Positions 23,157 through 34,682 of a DNA stretch of 64,000 nucleotides are shown in pieces; the stretch's first letter is position 1, and every line of letters starts with the position of its first letter. A model generated the notes under the pieces. It had not been told where the DNA came from, searched no databases, and was given only the letters and a program-made list of their open reading frames with translations. A program made the translations under genes and the position numbers. Origin of the DNA: Polyodon spathula (Eukaryota; Chordata; Actinopteri; Acipenseriformes; Polyodontidae); NCBI RefSeq assembly GCF_017654505.1, contig NC_054534.1, positions 14,721,193 through 14,785,192 of the forward strand, written 5' to 3'.

Positions 23157-24316
23157 ATACTCTTAAGCGACTGCCAGATTCTTGCTATTTTAACGCAAGT
23201 ATTATGCCCTACTTATACAACACAGTCAAATGGGTAGCCTTGGACTGTCAGCAACAGCTTGTGTGCTTTTGAATTCTCAACTGTTTGAACAATTTACCTT
23301 GCCATGTAACTCTGTATAGAATGATATCTTTCTTTTGTGCAGATACGTGGAATCGTTTTATAAATGTGTAGGGCTACAGACAAGCCAGAGCAGGTATAAT
23401 TGACTCAAACAAACCGTGGAAATCTGTGGTTTAATTTGCTGTGCTGCTTTGTCAGTCATTTGAATCACATCCGTACCGAGTACAATGCTTCTGCCGGTCC
23501 ACTGCTTGGGCTTGCTTTTTTTTTTTTTTTTTTTTTATTTCTGGAGGTTCACATTGTTTTCAAGCAGCATTCAAGTTAATCTCCTAAATGTTTTATTAGA
23601 GTCAAATCTGTTGATAAAGTCTAGACACCTTTTTTTTTTTTTTTGTCCAGAGCAACCATTCACTGCAGCATAAGTGCTGTTCAGGGACATTATTTATAAC
23701 TGAGGACTAATTATCAATTCTGTGGTATAACAGTTTTGCGAAGGTAATTTATTACAGTTCTAAACTGTTTTTTTGCTTTTATAAAGAGCAGTTCCACTCA
23801 ATGTACCGTGTTTCTTCCTAATAATCCACACCTTATTTGTTGCACATACACTATGTGCTTATACTTGGACAAGGAAATATCAACCCAGTTCTATTTTTGA
23901 GAATTAGGGTTACAGTAGCAGCAAGTGTAGGAATAGAGATGGTTAATTGAAGGGTGACTAATTGTGACATGTCTGGGGGCTCTCCCTCCTCCAAAACTAA
24001 AGTTTCCAAATTCCAATTAGCACGCAGGCTACTAATATATCATCTAAATAACATTCTAAACTGGGGCTTATGTTGTTCACAGAAAATTGTTTGCAAATGT
24101 GGACTTTAGATGTGTGTTTTTGCTTTTCTATAACTCCCTGAAGTTGACATTAGTTTTGTTGTCTTGTTTTCTCTAATTATTTGGTGGTTTAATCCTGCGG
24201 AATTGCTAGAGGTCTGATGCAATGTGAGCATCATTTCTAGAAGTGTGGCCTGCGAAAGCTGGGAGGCTGTAAAGCCGAGGATTTGGGAACATCTGGGGTG
24301 TCGATACAGCAGGCCG

Positions 24317-24336
24317 TGGGGGGTGGGGGGTGGGGG
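24317..24336 (+). other. G-quadruplex candidate
   Basis: Three G-blocks of five or six bases are separated by single T residues on the sense strand of MOB3 intron 1. Block lengths allow four GGG runs. Confidence 0.6.
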
Positions 24337-26270
24337 CTGGAGACCGCAGCTGGGTTATGGCTCATGATTTGCTAGGGCTTTGATCCCAGGCACTGAGTTT
24401 CCTGGTAGGAAGGAAGTCAGATTGCTGCCTGCTACAATAAACTCTTCCCCAACCGCATTCCTTTAAGCCCCTCTGGTTGGCAGCGTTCTTTGCCTTGACA
24501 CATGGAGTGCTGCAGTGCTATAATGAGGCCTGCCATGACTCTTTCTTCAGGGAAACACTTAAGCACATCTTCTGTTTCAATACCATAGGGAGCCTCACTT
24601 TCTTTACCTTGTTTAACATAGTGAATTGTATGATGGCTGAATGGTATTATGTAGGATAATAAGGGTTACACACCTTTAAGGACAAAGTCAGGTAAATTCT
24701 GTCTTGATAGAGCACCTATGATGTTGTTAATGAATTATACCCCCATTTTCCTTTCAAATTTTAAATACCCAGTTTGAATGTCACTTCACAGCAGTTTTGA
24801 TGATCAATGGGTGTCAATCATGGAGACAGGGGTCCAGCATGTAAAGTGTTTGACTGGTCTTGTTGGGTGCCAGGCAGGTAGAGATCGCTGAAGCACATTG
24901 AAGCGAATTATCCACAGATGTTTTTTCCTCCCTGATCCCGGTCGATCACAAAGGCCAATGCAGTGCTGTCTGTGATTCTCTAATCAAGTTGGCCTCTAGT
25001 TGAGCCTCTGAAATGTTATTTATAATAACTTGAAATCCTCAGAATGGTAATGACTAACGCAAAATGTGTTTGCAAGCCTTACATACACGTTTGTAAGCCT
25101 GGGCTCGAATCTGGCTTAAGTCACAAGAAGTCAGGAGAGGGTTGCAAATGATAGCCCTCTTCACATCACACAACCAAAGCATAAACTGTGAAGAAATCCA
25201 AAGGCTTTTGATTATGAAGCACTACAGGCCTTCCAAATATATGTAGTAATATACATTTTTGCATTTTTATCATTCAAAACCAGGGTATAGCAGTTAATTC
25301 AATTTAGGCCTGAAATGACCAAATTGCAGTGTTTTGGGCATCATAGAAGTTTAAAGTCAGGGAGGCAAATGAAGGCTTTAGAAAGCAGGCTTGTGTTCTT
25401 GAGAATGTCACTTTCTGATAGTTTCAAACCAACTGCTGAAATAAATGCACAGGTTCAAGAAGAGATATTTTTAAGAAGGAGTATCTTATAAATTGTATTT
25501 AGTTTCTAACAACCGGTATCTAAGTTACACCATCCTGAACATTTTTAGACAGTCTCTGTGTTTTTTTCTGTTTTAGGGGTAATGTTATATTTTTTAGCAG
25601 CAACTTTTCCATGTGAACCACATTCCTATAACCACCTTCAGTCACTCCTATTACGGGCTGAAACAACATGCTCCTCCTGCACCTGTGAAATGATTTCAGG
25701 AGGCTTTTTGAAGTCATTGTAAATCTATATAACCCCTCACTTTGCAAGAGGGGTTTAATTACTACATTTCCCATAAGGCTGTAATCTCTGTCGTACTGCA
25801 GACCTAGACATGTAAAGAAGTTGTCCTGTAATATTTCTGGTATGACTACAGCTTTCTGTGTGAAAAGCTGTTGTTTGAGCTTATTTCTCACTGTCCGATT
25901 AACATGATTTGGGGTTGTGATTTAATGAATCCTGAGATGCCGCCTCCAGTAAAAACAACCCTTTCCACTGCTGCAAAATAAATATATAAATAGTTAATGG
26001 ACCTCAGGGATAGAGTAGGTCAACTCATTAATCTCTGACAGCATATACCCTTTCCTGTCTTTAATGCCCCAAAACTAAAAGAAAAGACATTTCATGATTT
26101 CCCAAGGTCATAAGCAGCTATGTGTGTAAAACTGCCTACTGTAATTCCTGCTGATGTCAAAGACTTCACTACATCACACTCTTTTAAGACAAACTCCATT
26201 AAACTTCATAGGCATTCATGTGATCATTTAATGATCTGTTGTTGTTTTTGGCACTGTGGATGGGCAGCAT

Positions 26271-26730
26271 TGTGGTGCAGCCTTTACCAGCTGTAAAAAT
26301 CGCAGGCAGGGGCAAAAGGAGGCAGTTTAGCACTCTTTTGTGCATATTTATTTACACACAAAAATAAAGGTTAATCAAATAAAGGGCACTGTATCTTCGA
26401 AGGTTATAAACAACTGGTATACATGTAAACAGGCACAGATGTAGATGCTGAGCTGGCAGGTAATCATTTCTGGTTGTTCTGGAGGTAGTTACCCACTTTC
26501 AGTCCAGGAAATAAAAAAGGAAAACTGGGCTCAACTCCTTGCCCTGGGTTCGTCCTCTCACACGTGGCGAGACTGATTCTTATATACACCTGTGGCTGGG
26601 CTTAATTGCTTGTTAATTAATCAATTAAGTCCCAGCCACAGTTTGCACGTGTATTTGGCAGGGATAGTATTAACCCTATACCTGCCAAACTAGAAGAACA
26701 ACAGTATAACAGGGGGAGTGCCCTGTCACA
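26271..26730 (-). mobile_element. Solo LTR with internal hairpin
   Basis: The 460-bp block begins TGTGGTGCAG and ends CCCTGTCACA. Flanking pentamers AGCAT (26266-26270) and AGCAC (26731-26735) match at four of five positions. Read on the minus strand it starts TGTGACAGGGCAC and has a TATATAAG box downstream of an AT-rich segment. It contains an inverted repeat (TTTGGCAGG at 26654-26662 with CCTGCCAAA at 26681-26689) that is also present in the LTR at 27578. Confidence 0.65.
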
Positions 26731-27577
26731 AGCACATTAAAATTATTTGTGCATGTGCTTACAGTGTATAAGTTATGGTGATCTGCCTTTACATGTCACT
26801 GATAGCTCTATTCTTTTTTTAATTTACAGCCGTGTCAGGGGATCAATGTTACTGACATGCTTGTATTTTTGTGTTGTTTATGAAAGGGTAGCCTGCATTT
26901 TGTAGCCTGCATGATCTCCGTTTTGGGTAGTTATAAACATATTGGAATTTAAAAATGTATCCACAAGCTATTTATAGTTACTTGAGGTGAACCAAGCAAT
27001 TTTACAAGGAAACAGGGTTACATTTCAGTGCACGACAAATTACTGACAAGATCCATGCATGCAGTGTTGGCATGTTGGGTTCATGTTTTCTTAAGGGACA
27101 TCCTTTAACCATCTGCCTTCAGAAGGGATATTTTAGATACAAGTATATATTTAGTATCTAAGTTACACCCACATTTTTTCCCTGCAAGCGGATTCTAAAT
27201 AAAATTACTGAAAATGACTGAAAAAATATGGTAGGCATGCCAAATTTATTAATCATACCCAATACTTTTTGAAGGATTGTTCATATTTATTTTGGTGCTA
27301 ATGTAAAATTCTCACTGTGTTCCTATACCTTTGTGTCTAATACGATGCTTGATGACTGTCAACAGACCTTTCTGATCGATAGCAGAGTTTCCAGCCAGTT
27401 ACATAGGGTGCATATATTGAATCACAGCTCAATAAGCAAGTGCTATACCAAATGTTTCCAGATTAGATTTTTGTTAGAACATATCTCTATATGTTTAATG
27501 ATATTATCTGTGTACTTATTGTACTGCCTTCCAGTCTATAAATATGGTTAAAAAATCTATGGGCTTTCATAGGTGTT

Positions 27578-28019
27578 TGTGGCAGGGTTGAGGCCTGCCC
27601 TGTAAATACATGTGTTTTGGTGGTGGGCTAAAGAAATGTGTTTTTTTATGTATTTAAGTTTGGCAGGGATGGGGTTAAAACCGTTCCCTGCCAACTCAAT
27701 GTGAGTGTATGGCTGGGGGGTTGATTGATTGAATAATTAATGATTAATCAACCCCTTCAGCCACATGCTATATAAAGCACAACTTCTGCTCATAGAGAAG
27801 CCATGAGAACTGAGTTTGTGCTATTTTATTTGTCTCTGTATAGTGTAATGTCTTTGCCTCGTTTGGACAGTTTTGTTTAAACTGTTTATTTTAGCCACTA
27901 TGCCATTTTCTTTGTGTTTTGTTTATTAAAAGTGTGCAATAGCGCTAAAACCTAAGCAGTTCTCTGTCTGAGTCACTCTCCCTGCCAGTAACACCTGGGC
28001 CGTGGTGCTGACCTGTTCA
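27578..28019 (+). repeat. Left LTR
   Basis: It begins TGTGGCAGGG and ends GACCTGTTCA. It has a TATATAAAG promoter-like box near 27770, a polyadenylation-like ATTAAA near 27925, and the hairpin at 27660-27694. Confidence 0.85.
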
Positions 28020-28079
28020 CATATGGTGTTAGCAGTGAGATAGCGCCCCTGGCAGCTAAAAAAAAATGATTAAAAAATG

Positions 28080-28990
28080 GGCCTTAAAGAAACGGTGTAC
28101 GAGCAGCTGGAGGCAGAACGGGCTTCGTTGTGTGAGGAATGTGGGTACTACAGGTACAGCTTTGAGGAGAGTCCATAGATGGACCCAATCTTCAAGGAAA
28201 TGACATTCCTCCGCCTGAAGCCTCGCAACTGCCAAAGACGGACCTGGACACCTTCCTCACATGCCTCAAGGCCCAAGGTTGATGCTTAGTCTGTGCCTCA
28301 CCTGGGCACTAATACAAGGTGCTGCCCCTATCAGGGTGAAGGGCATTTGCCACCTGCCCAACAGAGGAAGAAAGGGAGGAGCGGTCGTGCACGGAGGCGA
28401 GCAGAGGTGCCAGTGCCATCCCAAAATCCAGGGAATTAGAAGCTGCCAGAGAAGGGATGGAACTGCCACCCTGCATGCCGAAGGGGGAGGAGCCTCTGCC
28501 GTCTCCAGGGCCCACCATCTCCAGCACCACCATTGCCACTGCCGGAGTGGCCAGTGCCGCTGACACTATCGGAGTTCCCAGCGCTGCTGTCATCATTGTC
28601 ACTGTCAGCGCCACCACTGCTAGAGTGGCCAGTACCACCGCCAGTGTCGGAGTACCCTGCACCACTCTCAGCATTGCAGCTGGCAGTGTTGCCACAGCCT
28701 AAGTTGCCTGCGGCAGAACCGGAGTTTCCTGCTCCGGAAACAGAATCTCTCTTGCCAGAGCCTGAGAAGTGGGAGCCGCCAGCTACAAAAAGGGTGGAGG
28801 AGGTGAGAAGACCACATCCACCACTGCCCTGACCACCACCCTTGTGCCACAAACATGGGCTCCTAGACACCCGTCCTTTATGATCAGACCTCAGGTCGTA
28901 GGGCCTGACTCCCAAGTCGCTGCACCATCAAGAGGCGCCGGACTGTGGGCCAACCCTCCTTCAAGAATTTGAGAAGATGGATAATGTGGG
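28080..28990 (+). pseudogene. Gag-like remnant inside LTR element
   Basis: A start at 28078 opens MGLKETVYEQLEAERASLCE and stops after about 33 codons at an in-frame TAG. Further broken frames follow. The 28380-28960 part is much richer in GC and in CCA/CTG-type codons than its surroundings and encodes Pro/Glu/Leu-rich text (LPEWPVPLTLSEFPALL type) with internal near-repetition. Position between the primer-binding site and the right LTR suggests a gag remnant. Overlapping open frames on both strands here are composition artefacts. Confidence 0.5.
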
Positions 28991-29044
28991 ACTTGAGGGA
29001 GGGTGGTTGTGTTTTAGAGGAGGGCGGTAGGTGGCTGTTTACTT

Positions 29045-29416
29045 TGTAAGGCTGAGACCTGCCCTGTATAGTAATGTGTTTTGCTGGTGGATGGGGGGGC
29101 GTGTGGCTGGGTGGTGTTGATTGAATGATTAATGATCAATAAACCCCTCGACATAAAGTCCAGCATCTCTTTGTTAGGGTAGAAGAGTATGGAGAGAGGC
29201 CATGAGAAGTTTGTTTTTGTTTGTGCTATTTTATTCTATGTATAGTTTAATAAAGTCTGGCAGTTTTGTTAGGTTTTGTTTAAACTGTTTATTTTGGCCA
29301 CTTTTTCTTTGTGTTTTGTTTATTAAAAGTGTGCTATAACACTAAAACCAAAGCAATTCTGCGTCTGAGTCTCTCTCCCTGCCAGTAACCCCTGGGCCAT
29401 GGCGCAGACCTGTTCA
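29045..29416 (+). repeat. Right LTR
   Basis: It aligns to the left LTR across its length but has an internal deletion that removes the hairpin region. It ends TGTTCA directly before the GTGTT duplication. Confidence 0.82.
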
Positions 29417-32140
29417 GTGTTACAGGAAACAAGCCTCTATTGGGGTGAGCTGTCGGTCACATGTATGGGCTTGATCATAATCCCAGATCTGAAGTGTGAT
29501 CAAGGTTATATTCCCACAGTAAGACAGTATTCTCTATAGTAGTACATCAGATAATTACCATTATTGATATAGAGAGAGGCAGTTTATTTTCCACAGATTG
29601 TAAAGTTGTTACAGTACCTAGAGAAACTGTAGCAGCATCATTCCTGGTAATAACAATGTACTATAACTCATGTGAGTCTTGCTGACTAGAAGAGGTAAAA
29701 ACTATAAGAAACTAAAATGTTCTGCTAATGCTTTCATCTGTGTTAATACCATGACAACCTTGTATGTGTGAAATATAATTAGTTGTAATGATATAAAATG
29801 AAAAAAAAAATCATAGGATAAGTACCTATCTGCAATTCATCGGTTTCTTTTTAGTATTATACTATATAACAATTCTGAATGACTGTCAGTTTGAATAGAC
29901 TCATCAAATTAACTTTACAGGATTGGTGGAACAGTATAAAATACTGTAATACAGGGAGCTCTAGTTTCAGCTTGTCTTGTTATCTGTGGATTTGTAGGTC
30001 CAAATAGGATTATTCACAACACCAGTGTTGTTTTCCTTGGCTTCCACAATGAACATCCTCAAACATAAAATAATTTAACTGTGAAAACTGTGCTAGTGTA
30101 GGAGATAACTGCCGTAGTTTTCAAATAACCTTTTAAAACCACATTAGCTAGCACTAAAATCTGTGTAAATGCGGAAGTAAGCAAGATGGCAATAAATGCA
30201 TCAAATCTGTAAACTCTTGTCCAAATGACCCTGGCTGTTTTGTACAATGGTGAAGATCTGGGCTGAAGCGTGCAAGGTACAGAGGCCGCTGCCCAGTCTG
30301 TCTGTGTATTGTGTTATTCCTGTCGATCCTACTCTGACACCACAGGGCACAAATGGATCTTTATGCAGAAATAGGGAGTGACAGGGAGAGGGAATCCAGT
30401 GCACATGCTGAGACTGGAAGCAAACTTGGCAAACTCTTCAGCCCAAACCTGTACCACTGCACTCTGTTTGTATGAGCAGTTGTGGACTCGATGCCTCTTG
30501 CACAGTACTGTTGAGTTGAGTTGCTCCTCCAATTAAAAACAGGGATCAGACAATGTCATCTGCTATTGCTGGTACTGTACTGTATGTGGCTATAGGAAAT
30601 AAGAGTTGGTAACTGAGGTTTATCTCCTATGATGAAAAGAAATCTCATGTGATCTGCTACTGCTAGTAGTAGTTAATAGCAGATAGGAGTTTATAATGGA
30701 GCCTTGCCTCCTCTGAGGAGCTACTATAGGAACGTTGAATCTAGAGTTTAGGTTAAAATAATTTTTTTTCCCTCATTTTTGTTTTTGTGTTATTGAACAT
30801 TATTATATTATAATGCTGCACAACAGTAGGTTGGGGGTACAGGTCAGTTTGTTATTATTCTTAATCAGGCAGCCAATTGTTGAACAGCAACTGCTTCACA
30901 ATAATGCATAACCTTTGGCTGATACGTCCTCTGAAAACGCACCAAGTCTACACACTAATGTAAAGCTCTGTAGCTGCACACATAAATAATCAAATACAGT
31001 TCATTATTCAAGATTGATACACAAGGATGAATATACGCCTAAGAATTTGTCCAAGCAATGAATTTATAAAACATGCAGCCAATTACACAACTAACATGGC
31101 ACACAGGATATTACGATAAGCAAGTTACACAATTATACGATTAATATTACATGCAAAAATGTTACGATGAGCAATCAATATCACATGCAAAACTAAAAAC
31201 TAAGGTACCAATAACAATGTATTCTGCTAAGCGTTCTTTGAATTATCCATAGTGAATTTTACTGACATCCAAACTAACAAGCATGCTTAATATCATACCA
31301 ACCAGAGAGAGAGAGAGAGCTTATTATAGGAACACGAGTGGGTATACTTAATCTCTGTTTGTAGAAAGTCGATGTTTCTGATTCGGAAAGCACTGTTTGT
31401 TGTCCTTCGCGATGTCAGGGCTAACCAGCAGGCACAGTTTCCTTGAGGCTTTGATTCCTTATTTCAGTAAGTTAAAGGCGTTCTGCCTTTTTATTAATTC
31501 AAACTTCTTGCTTGTTGTTCCCATTGGCTAGGTGTGGGATCAAGGTATCCACCCCGTTACCATAATTTCAACAATGTAGTCATTTAAAGGTCCATGATGC
31601 TCACTAAAGTTTCACAGTTCGATCAAAAACTATTTTTATTACCCCTGGAAGAAATTACCTTTCTTTTGATTCTAAACACTTCAGGTTATTTTTAGTTATA
31701 CAGAAGTTCCTGTTTTAACTCTGGGGCCAGTTGATTATTCTAGTATTAGTTTAAAAACATAAGAGTGAGAACAATTTATGCTTCTAATGATTTTAAACTG
31801 AGGTGATGTGAAGGGTGAACATTAAAAATAAATTATTTATAATCCTCATTATGTGTACTGTACAACTATACCGTGCCCTTCGCAGCAAGATGCACCCCTC
31901 CTTTGCAACCTGGTTCAACTCATCTTCCAGTCAGCCAGGAGCCTGTCTGGCCTCCCATTCTGATGCAAATGCCCCCCTTTGATCATTTAGCAATCAGACA
32001 GCATTGTTTTCAATCAGGGTGTTGTAAGATATCGATCAACAGTGCTTTACTTTAATCAATAGATAAGGGTGGTTCTGTCTGTGCCTGTTAAAGCAATTGG
32101 ATATTTAGGTTAATTATTTAAATAAAACCTATATGATCTA

Positions 32141-32163
32141 CACACACACACACACACAACACA

Positions 32164-32201
<38 letters not shown>

Positions 32202-32256
32202 TATATATATATATATATAATATATATATAGATATTATATATAATATATATATATA
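32141..32256. repeat. (CA)n and (TA)n microsatellite cluster
   Basis: An interrupted CA run passes into TA-rich sequence. The open frame reading through it is an artefact. Confidence 0.9.
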
Positions 32257-33189
32257 AATTTGAAATTTAAAACTCCTCCGTTCTGAGGCAGTGCCTCCAC
32301 TGATAGACATACTGTAGATCATGATTTTCAAAGCTTGGTAACTTATGTTGAGTAAACCTATGATAATAAAGCACTGCAATTAGAAATGCAAATTATATAT
32401 CTTTTCATATTTATGTAAAAAAACATACTCTAACTAAAATACAACATTACATTTAAGATCAAATACAAAAACAATGCAGATTTTTAGAAGATATTCTGTA
32501 GTGGAATTAACACCCAGTGGGTTTTTTAGTGCAAGGGATGCACAAAAATAATACTTTATCTGTTTCTTCTCTACCTGTCAGTTGTAACACAAGCCTACAG
32601 CTGTTTATGATTAACATTAGTGATTGAAAAACTGGGTTGGACTGGGTGTTTTATGGGATTTGTTTTGGTTTTGGCTTTTGTTCAAAGGTGTACTCTGCTT
32701 GTACAAATTAATAGCTAAGGGGCAGCACTTGTGTTTGTCACGCTGTTGAAGCTGAGGTCAGCAGCTTTGATAGCAAGGCAGGCTTACTGGCAGACAGACA
32801 CTGGCAGGTTTGTGGTTTCAGTGTAATGTCAGACTGTGATAATTTACAGACAAAGTATAGATTAATATTTTGACTCATAATTTAGACCAGAATAGACAAA
32901 ATAACATAAAATGTATGTGTTAAAATGTTATCTTTATTATTACAATGTATCTATTCTGTCAAGGGGCAGACATACTGTACTGTTTATTTTAGTCCTCCTT
33001 TCTTTACTTGCAAAAGAGGTTAATAGAATGTAATGTTCTTCTGAATGTACTCTTGCCAATTAGGGATAAGGGGGGAAGGGAGTGGTGGATGAATGAGGTT
33101 GGTGTTTCCAGGTCTACAGTTTATGTATCTATGTAATCATATTTTATATATATATATATATATATATGTCATATTTAGTTTGGCTACTG

Positions 33190-33345
33190 CAGAGTTTTAC
33201 ATCTCATCTGAAGGACAGAGCACAAGGAGGTTAAGTGACTTGCTCAGGGTCATACACAGAATGTCAGGGATTGAGCTATGATTGAACCAGGAACCTCCTG
33301 GTAACAAGCCCCTTTCTCTAACCACTGGACCACCAAGCCTCCTAT
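33190..33345 (+). mobile_element. MIR-like / CORE-SINE relic
   Basis: The sequence GAGGTTAAGTGACTTGCTCA GGGTCAT, followed by GAGCTATGATTGAACCAGG and AACCACTGGACCACCAAGC, follows the order and wording of the MIR/CORE-SINE body. It lies about 250 bp upstream of MOB3 coding exon 2. Boundaries are approximate. Confidence 0.55.
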
Positions 33346-33596
33346 ATACAACATGTTTTGGTTTGTCTAAAGCAAATTATGGTGGTCTCACACCAATTAC
33401 CTGCGTAAAAATATGGTCAGGGAAATGGTAACTGAAGCATTGTTGAGATGCGTTTACAGTAAACTGAAGCAAACTTGTGGCTACCTGTGTTGAACCCTGT
33501 GACAGTAGATATGGACACTAGTCTGTTTTGCAGTAACTGCCACACACACTGATTACACAAAAGCATAATCTGAGCATTATTTTTTTTTCTTCCTAG

Positions 33597-33799
33597 GCAT
33601 TCCTTTTCCAAAGAATTTCATTCAGATCTGCAAGAAGATCGTGTGCCGACTTTTCCGGGTCTTCGTTCACGTCTACATACACCATTTTGACCGCATCATT
33701 CTCATGGGTGCAGAGGCACACGTCAACACCTGTTACAAGCACTTTTATTACTTTGGGACCGAACTCAACCTTATAGACCGAAAGGAGTTAGAACCCTTG
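33597..33799 (+). CDS. mob3b: MOB kinase activator 3, coding exon 2
   Basis: Encodes residues 140-207 after joining to exon 1 in phase 1, so the split codon reads Gly. It contains [20 protein letters not shown] and the second pair of zinc ligands, H164 and H169, in [10 protein letters not shown], then [15 protein letters not shown]. With C82 and C87 from exon 1 the MOB zinc site is complete. Residue 193 is Gly in YYFGTE where MOB3 proteins I recall have Val, a possible lineage-specific change. Acceptor is TCTTCCTAG and donor is GTAAGC. The exon ends in phase 0 after ELEPL. Confidence 0.95.
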
Positions 33800-34439
33800 G
33801 TAAGCTAAAAAATATTACACTGATGATGGCATGTTTAAAAATGTTCGTCAAGTGATGTTTTTTAAGTCTTATTCCTTGGTAAGTTTTCTGGGGATGAATA
33901 TCCCCAACAATTGTCATATAGGGCTCAATTCTCAAGCCCCTTACCATAGTAAATTGTAGGTTTTCAAATGATTTATGGACATTTCACTATGTCAAAAAAC
34001 ATGTTATATGTTTGTGTAGTAGAGGTGTGTGAATCCACTGCGAGGGATTGAGAGAGTCAGAGGGATTGATGTGGAAAACGCAGCTGAGGCATCTGGGATT
34101 GATTTAGAAGAAGCAAAAGACAAACCACATGATGCTACAAACAACAGTAATGCATGGGCGCACATACACAACTAGTGTAACAAAACAAAAAGGCAAAACA
34201 AAGCACTGCAAAACACAACTAAAAACAAAAGGTGCCATGAATTTGGGTTGTGCTTCTCTCACTATAAACAGAGGTCACAGAGACACATTGTATTTAGGGG
34301 ATTCAAAATCCTTAAACTAGTCCCTGTCCTGTGCAGGAGGATTAATAAATGCTGACCCTAGTTCCACACTCTTTGGTCAGATCTTAGGTTCCTACTTCCA
34401 TAGGTAGCAGCAAACAGCTTTGTCCTACTCCACAGCATG

Positions 34440-34682
34440 AACCACCTTTAGGTTCCCTTTAATCACGAGTTGTTCGCCAAGACCCGCCTAGCAGCCAGTC
34501 AGGAATCCATAGCCATCCAATCCCTGGCTGCCAATCCCTGTCAACACACACAGCCGTCGAAGCAAGTCTCACACAGTGTCTGGCTTGTTTTCTATTTGCA
34601 CAGAAAACAGTACAGCACAAAGCACCCAAAACAAAATACAAAAAACACGCAATCCCATGTGCAGGGCCCCAGTCCTGCCACA
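34440..34682 (-). mobile_element. Decayed LTR fragment
   Basis: The right edge CAGTCCTGCCACA is the reverse complement of the TGTGGCAGG-type LTR start seen elsewhere in this window. Text to its left (ACACACACAGCC..., AAAACAAAATACAAAAAACA) matches R/U5-like parts of those LTRs read in reverse. The left limit is unclear. Confidence 0.4.

Larger units (their letters stand above)
27578..29416 (+). mobile_element. Short non-autonomous LTR retrotransposon
   Basis: Two related LTRs (27578-28019 and 29045-29416) begin TGT and end TTCA. They flank a 1-kb interior, and the whole is bracketed by the 5-bp duplication GTGTT (27573-27577 and 29417-29421). Four bases after the left LTR is TGGTGTTAGCAGTGAGAT (28024-28041), which resembles a tRNA-Leu primer-binding site. 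A purine-rich tract (29016-29034) precedes the right LTR by about 10 bp. The interior has only a GC-rich, gag-like remnant and no reverse transcriptase, protease or integrase. The right LTR lacks a segment of about 70 bp present in the left one. Any movement would have needed proteins from a related full-length element. Confidence 0.85.
18421..33596 (+). other. MOB3 intron 1 (15.2 kb)
   Basis: A phase-1 intron with GTAAGT donor and TCTTCCTAG acceptor preceded by a T-rich tract. It carries several mobile elements listed separately. Parts with nothing recognised are roughly 18421-19090, 20025-22290, 23174-26265, 29425-32130 and 32240-33150. Within 19090-19280 there is LTR-like text (ending CACCCTGCCAAAC) too decayed to delimit. 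Confidence 0.85.

Noticed and set aside
28261..28972. Many overlapping open frames on both strands
   Set aside because: They arise from GC-rich, stop-poor repetitive sequence inside the LTR element. No frame has a domain.
30930..31580. Possible further LTR, from repeated AT-rich text and a promoter-like part
   Set aside because: No inverted termini, duplication or related copy could be found in the window.
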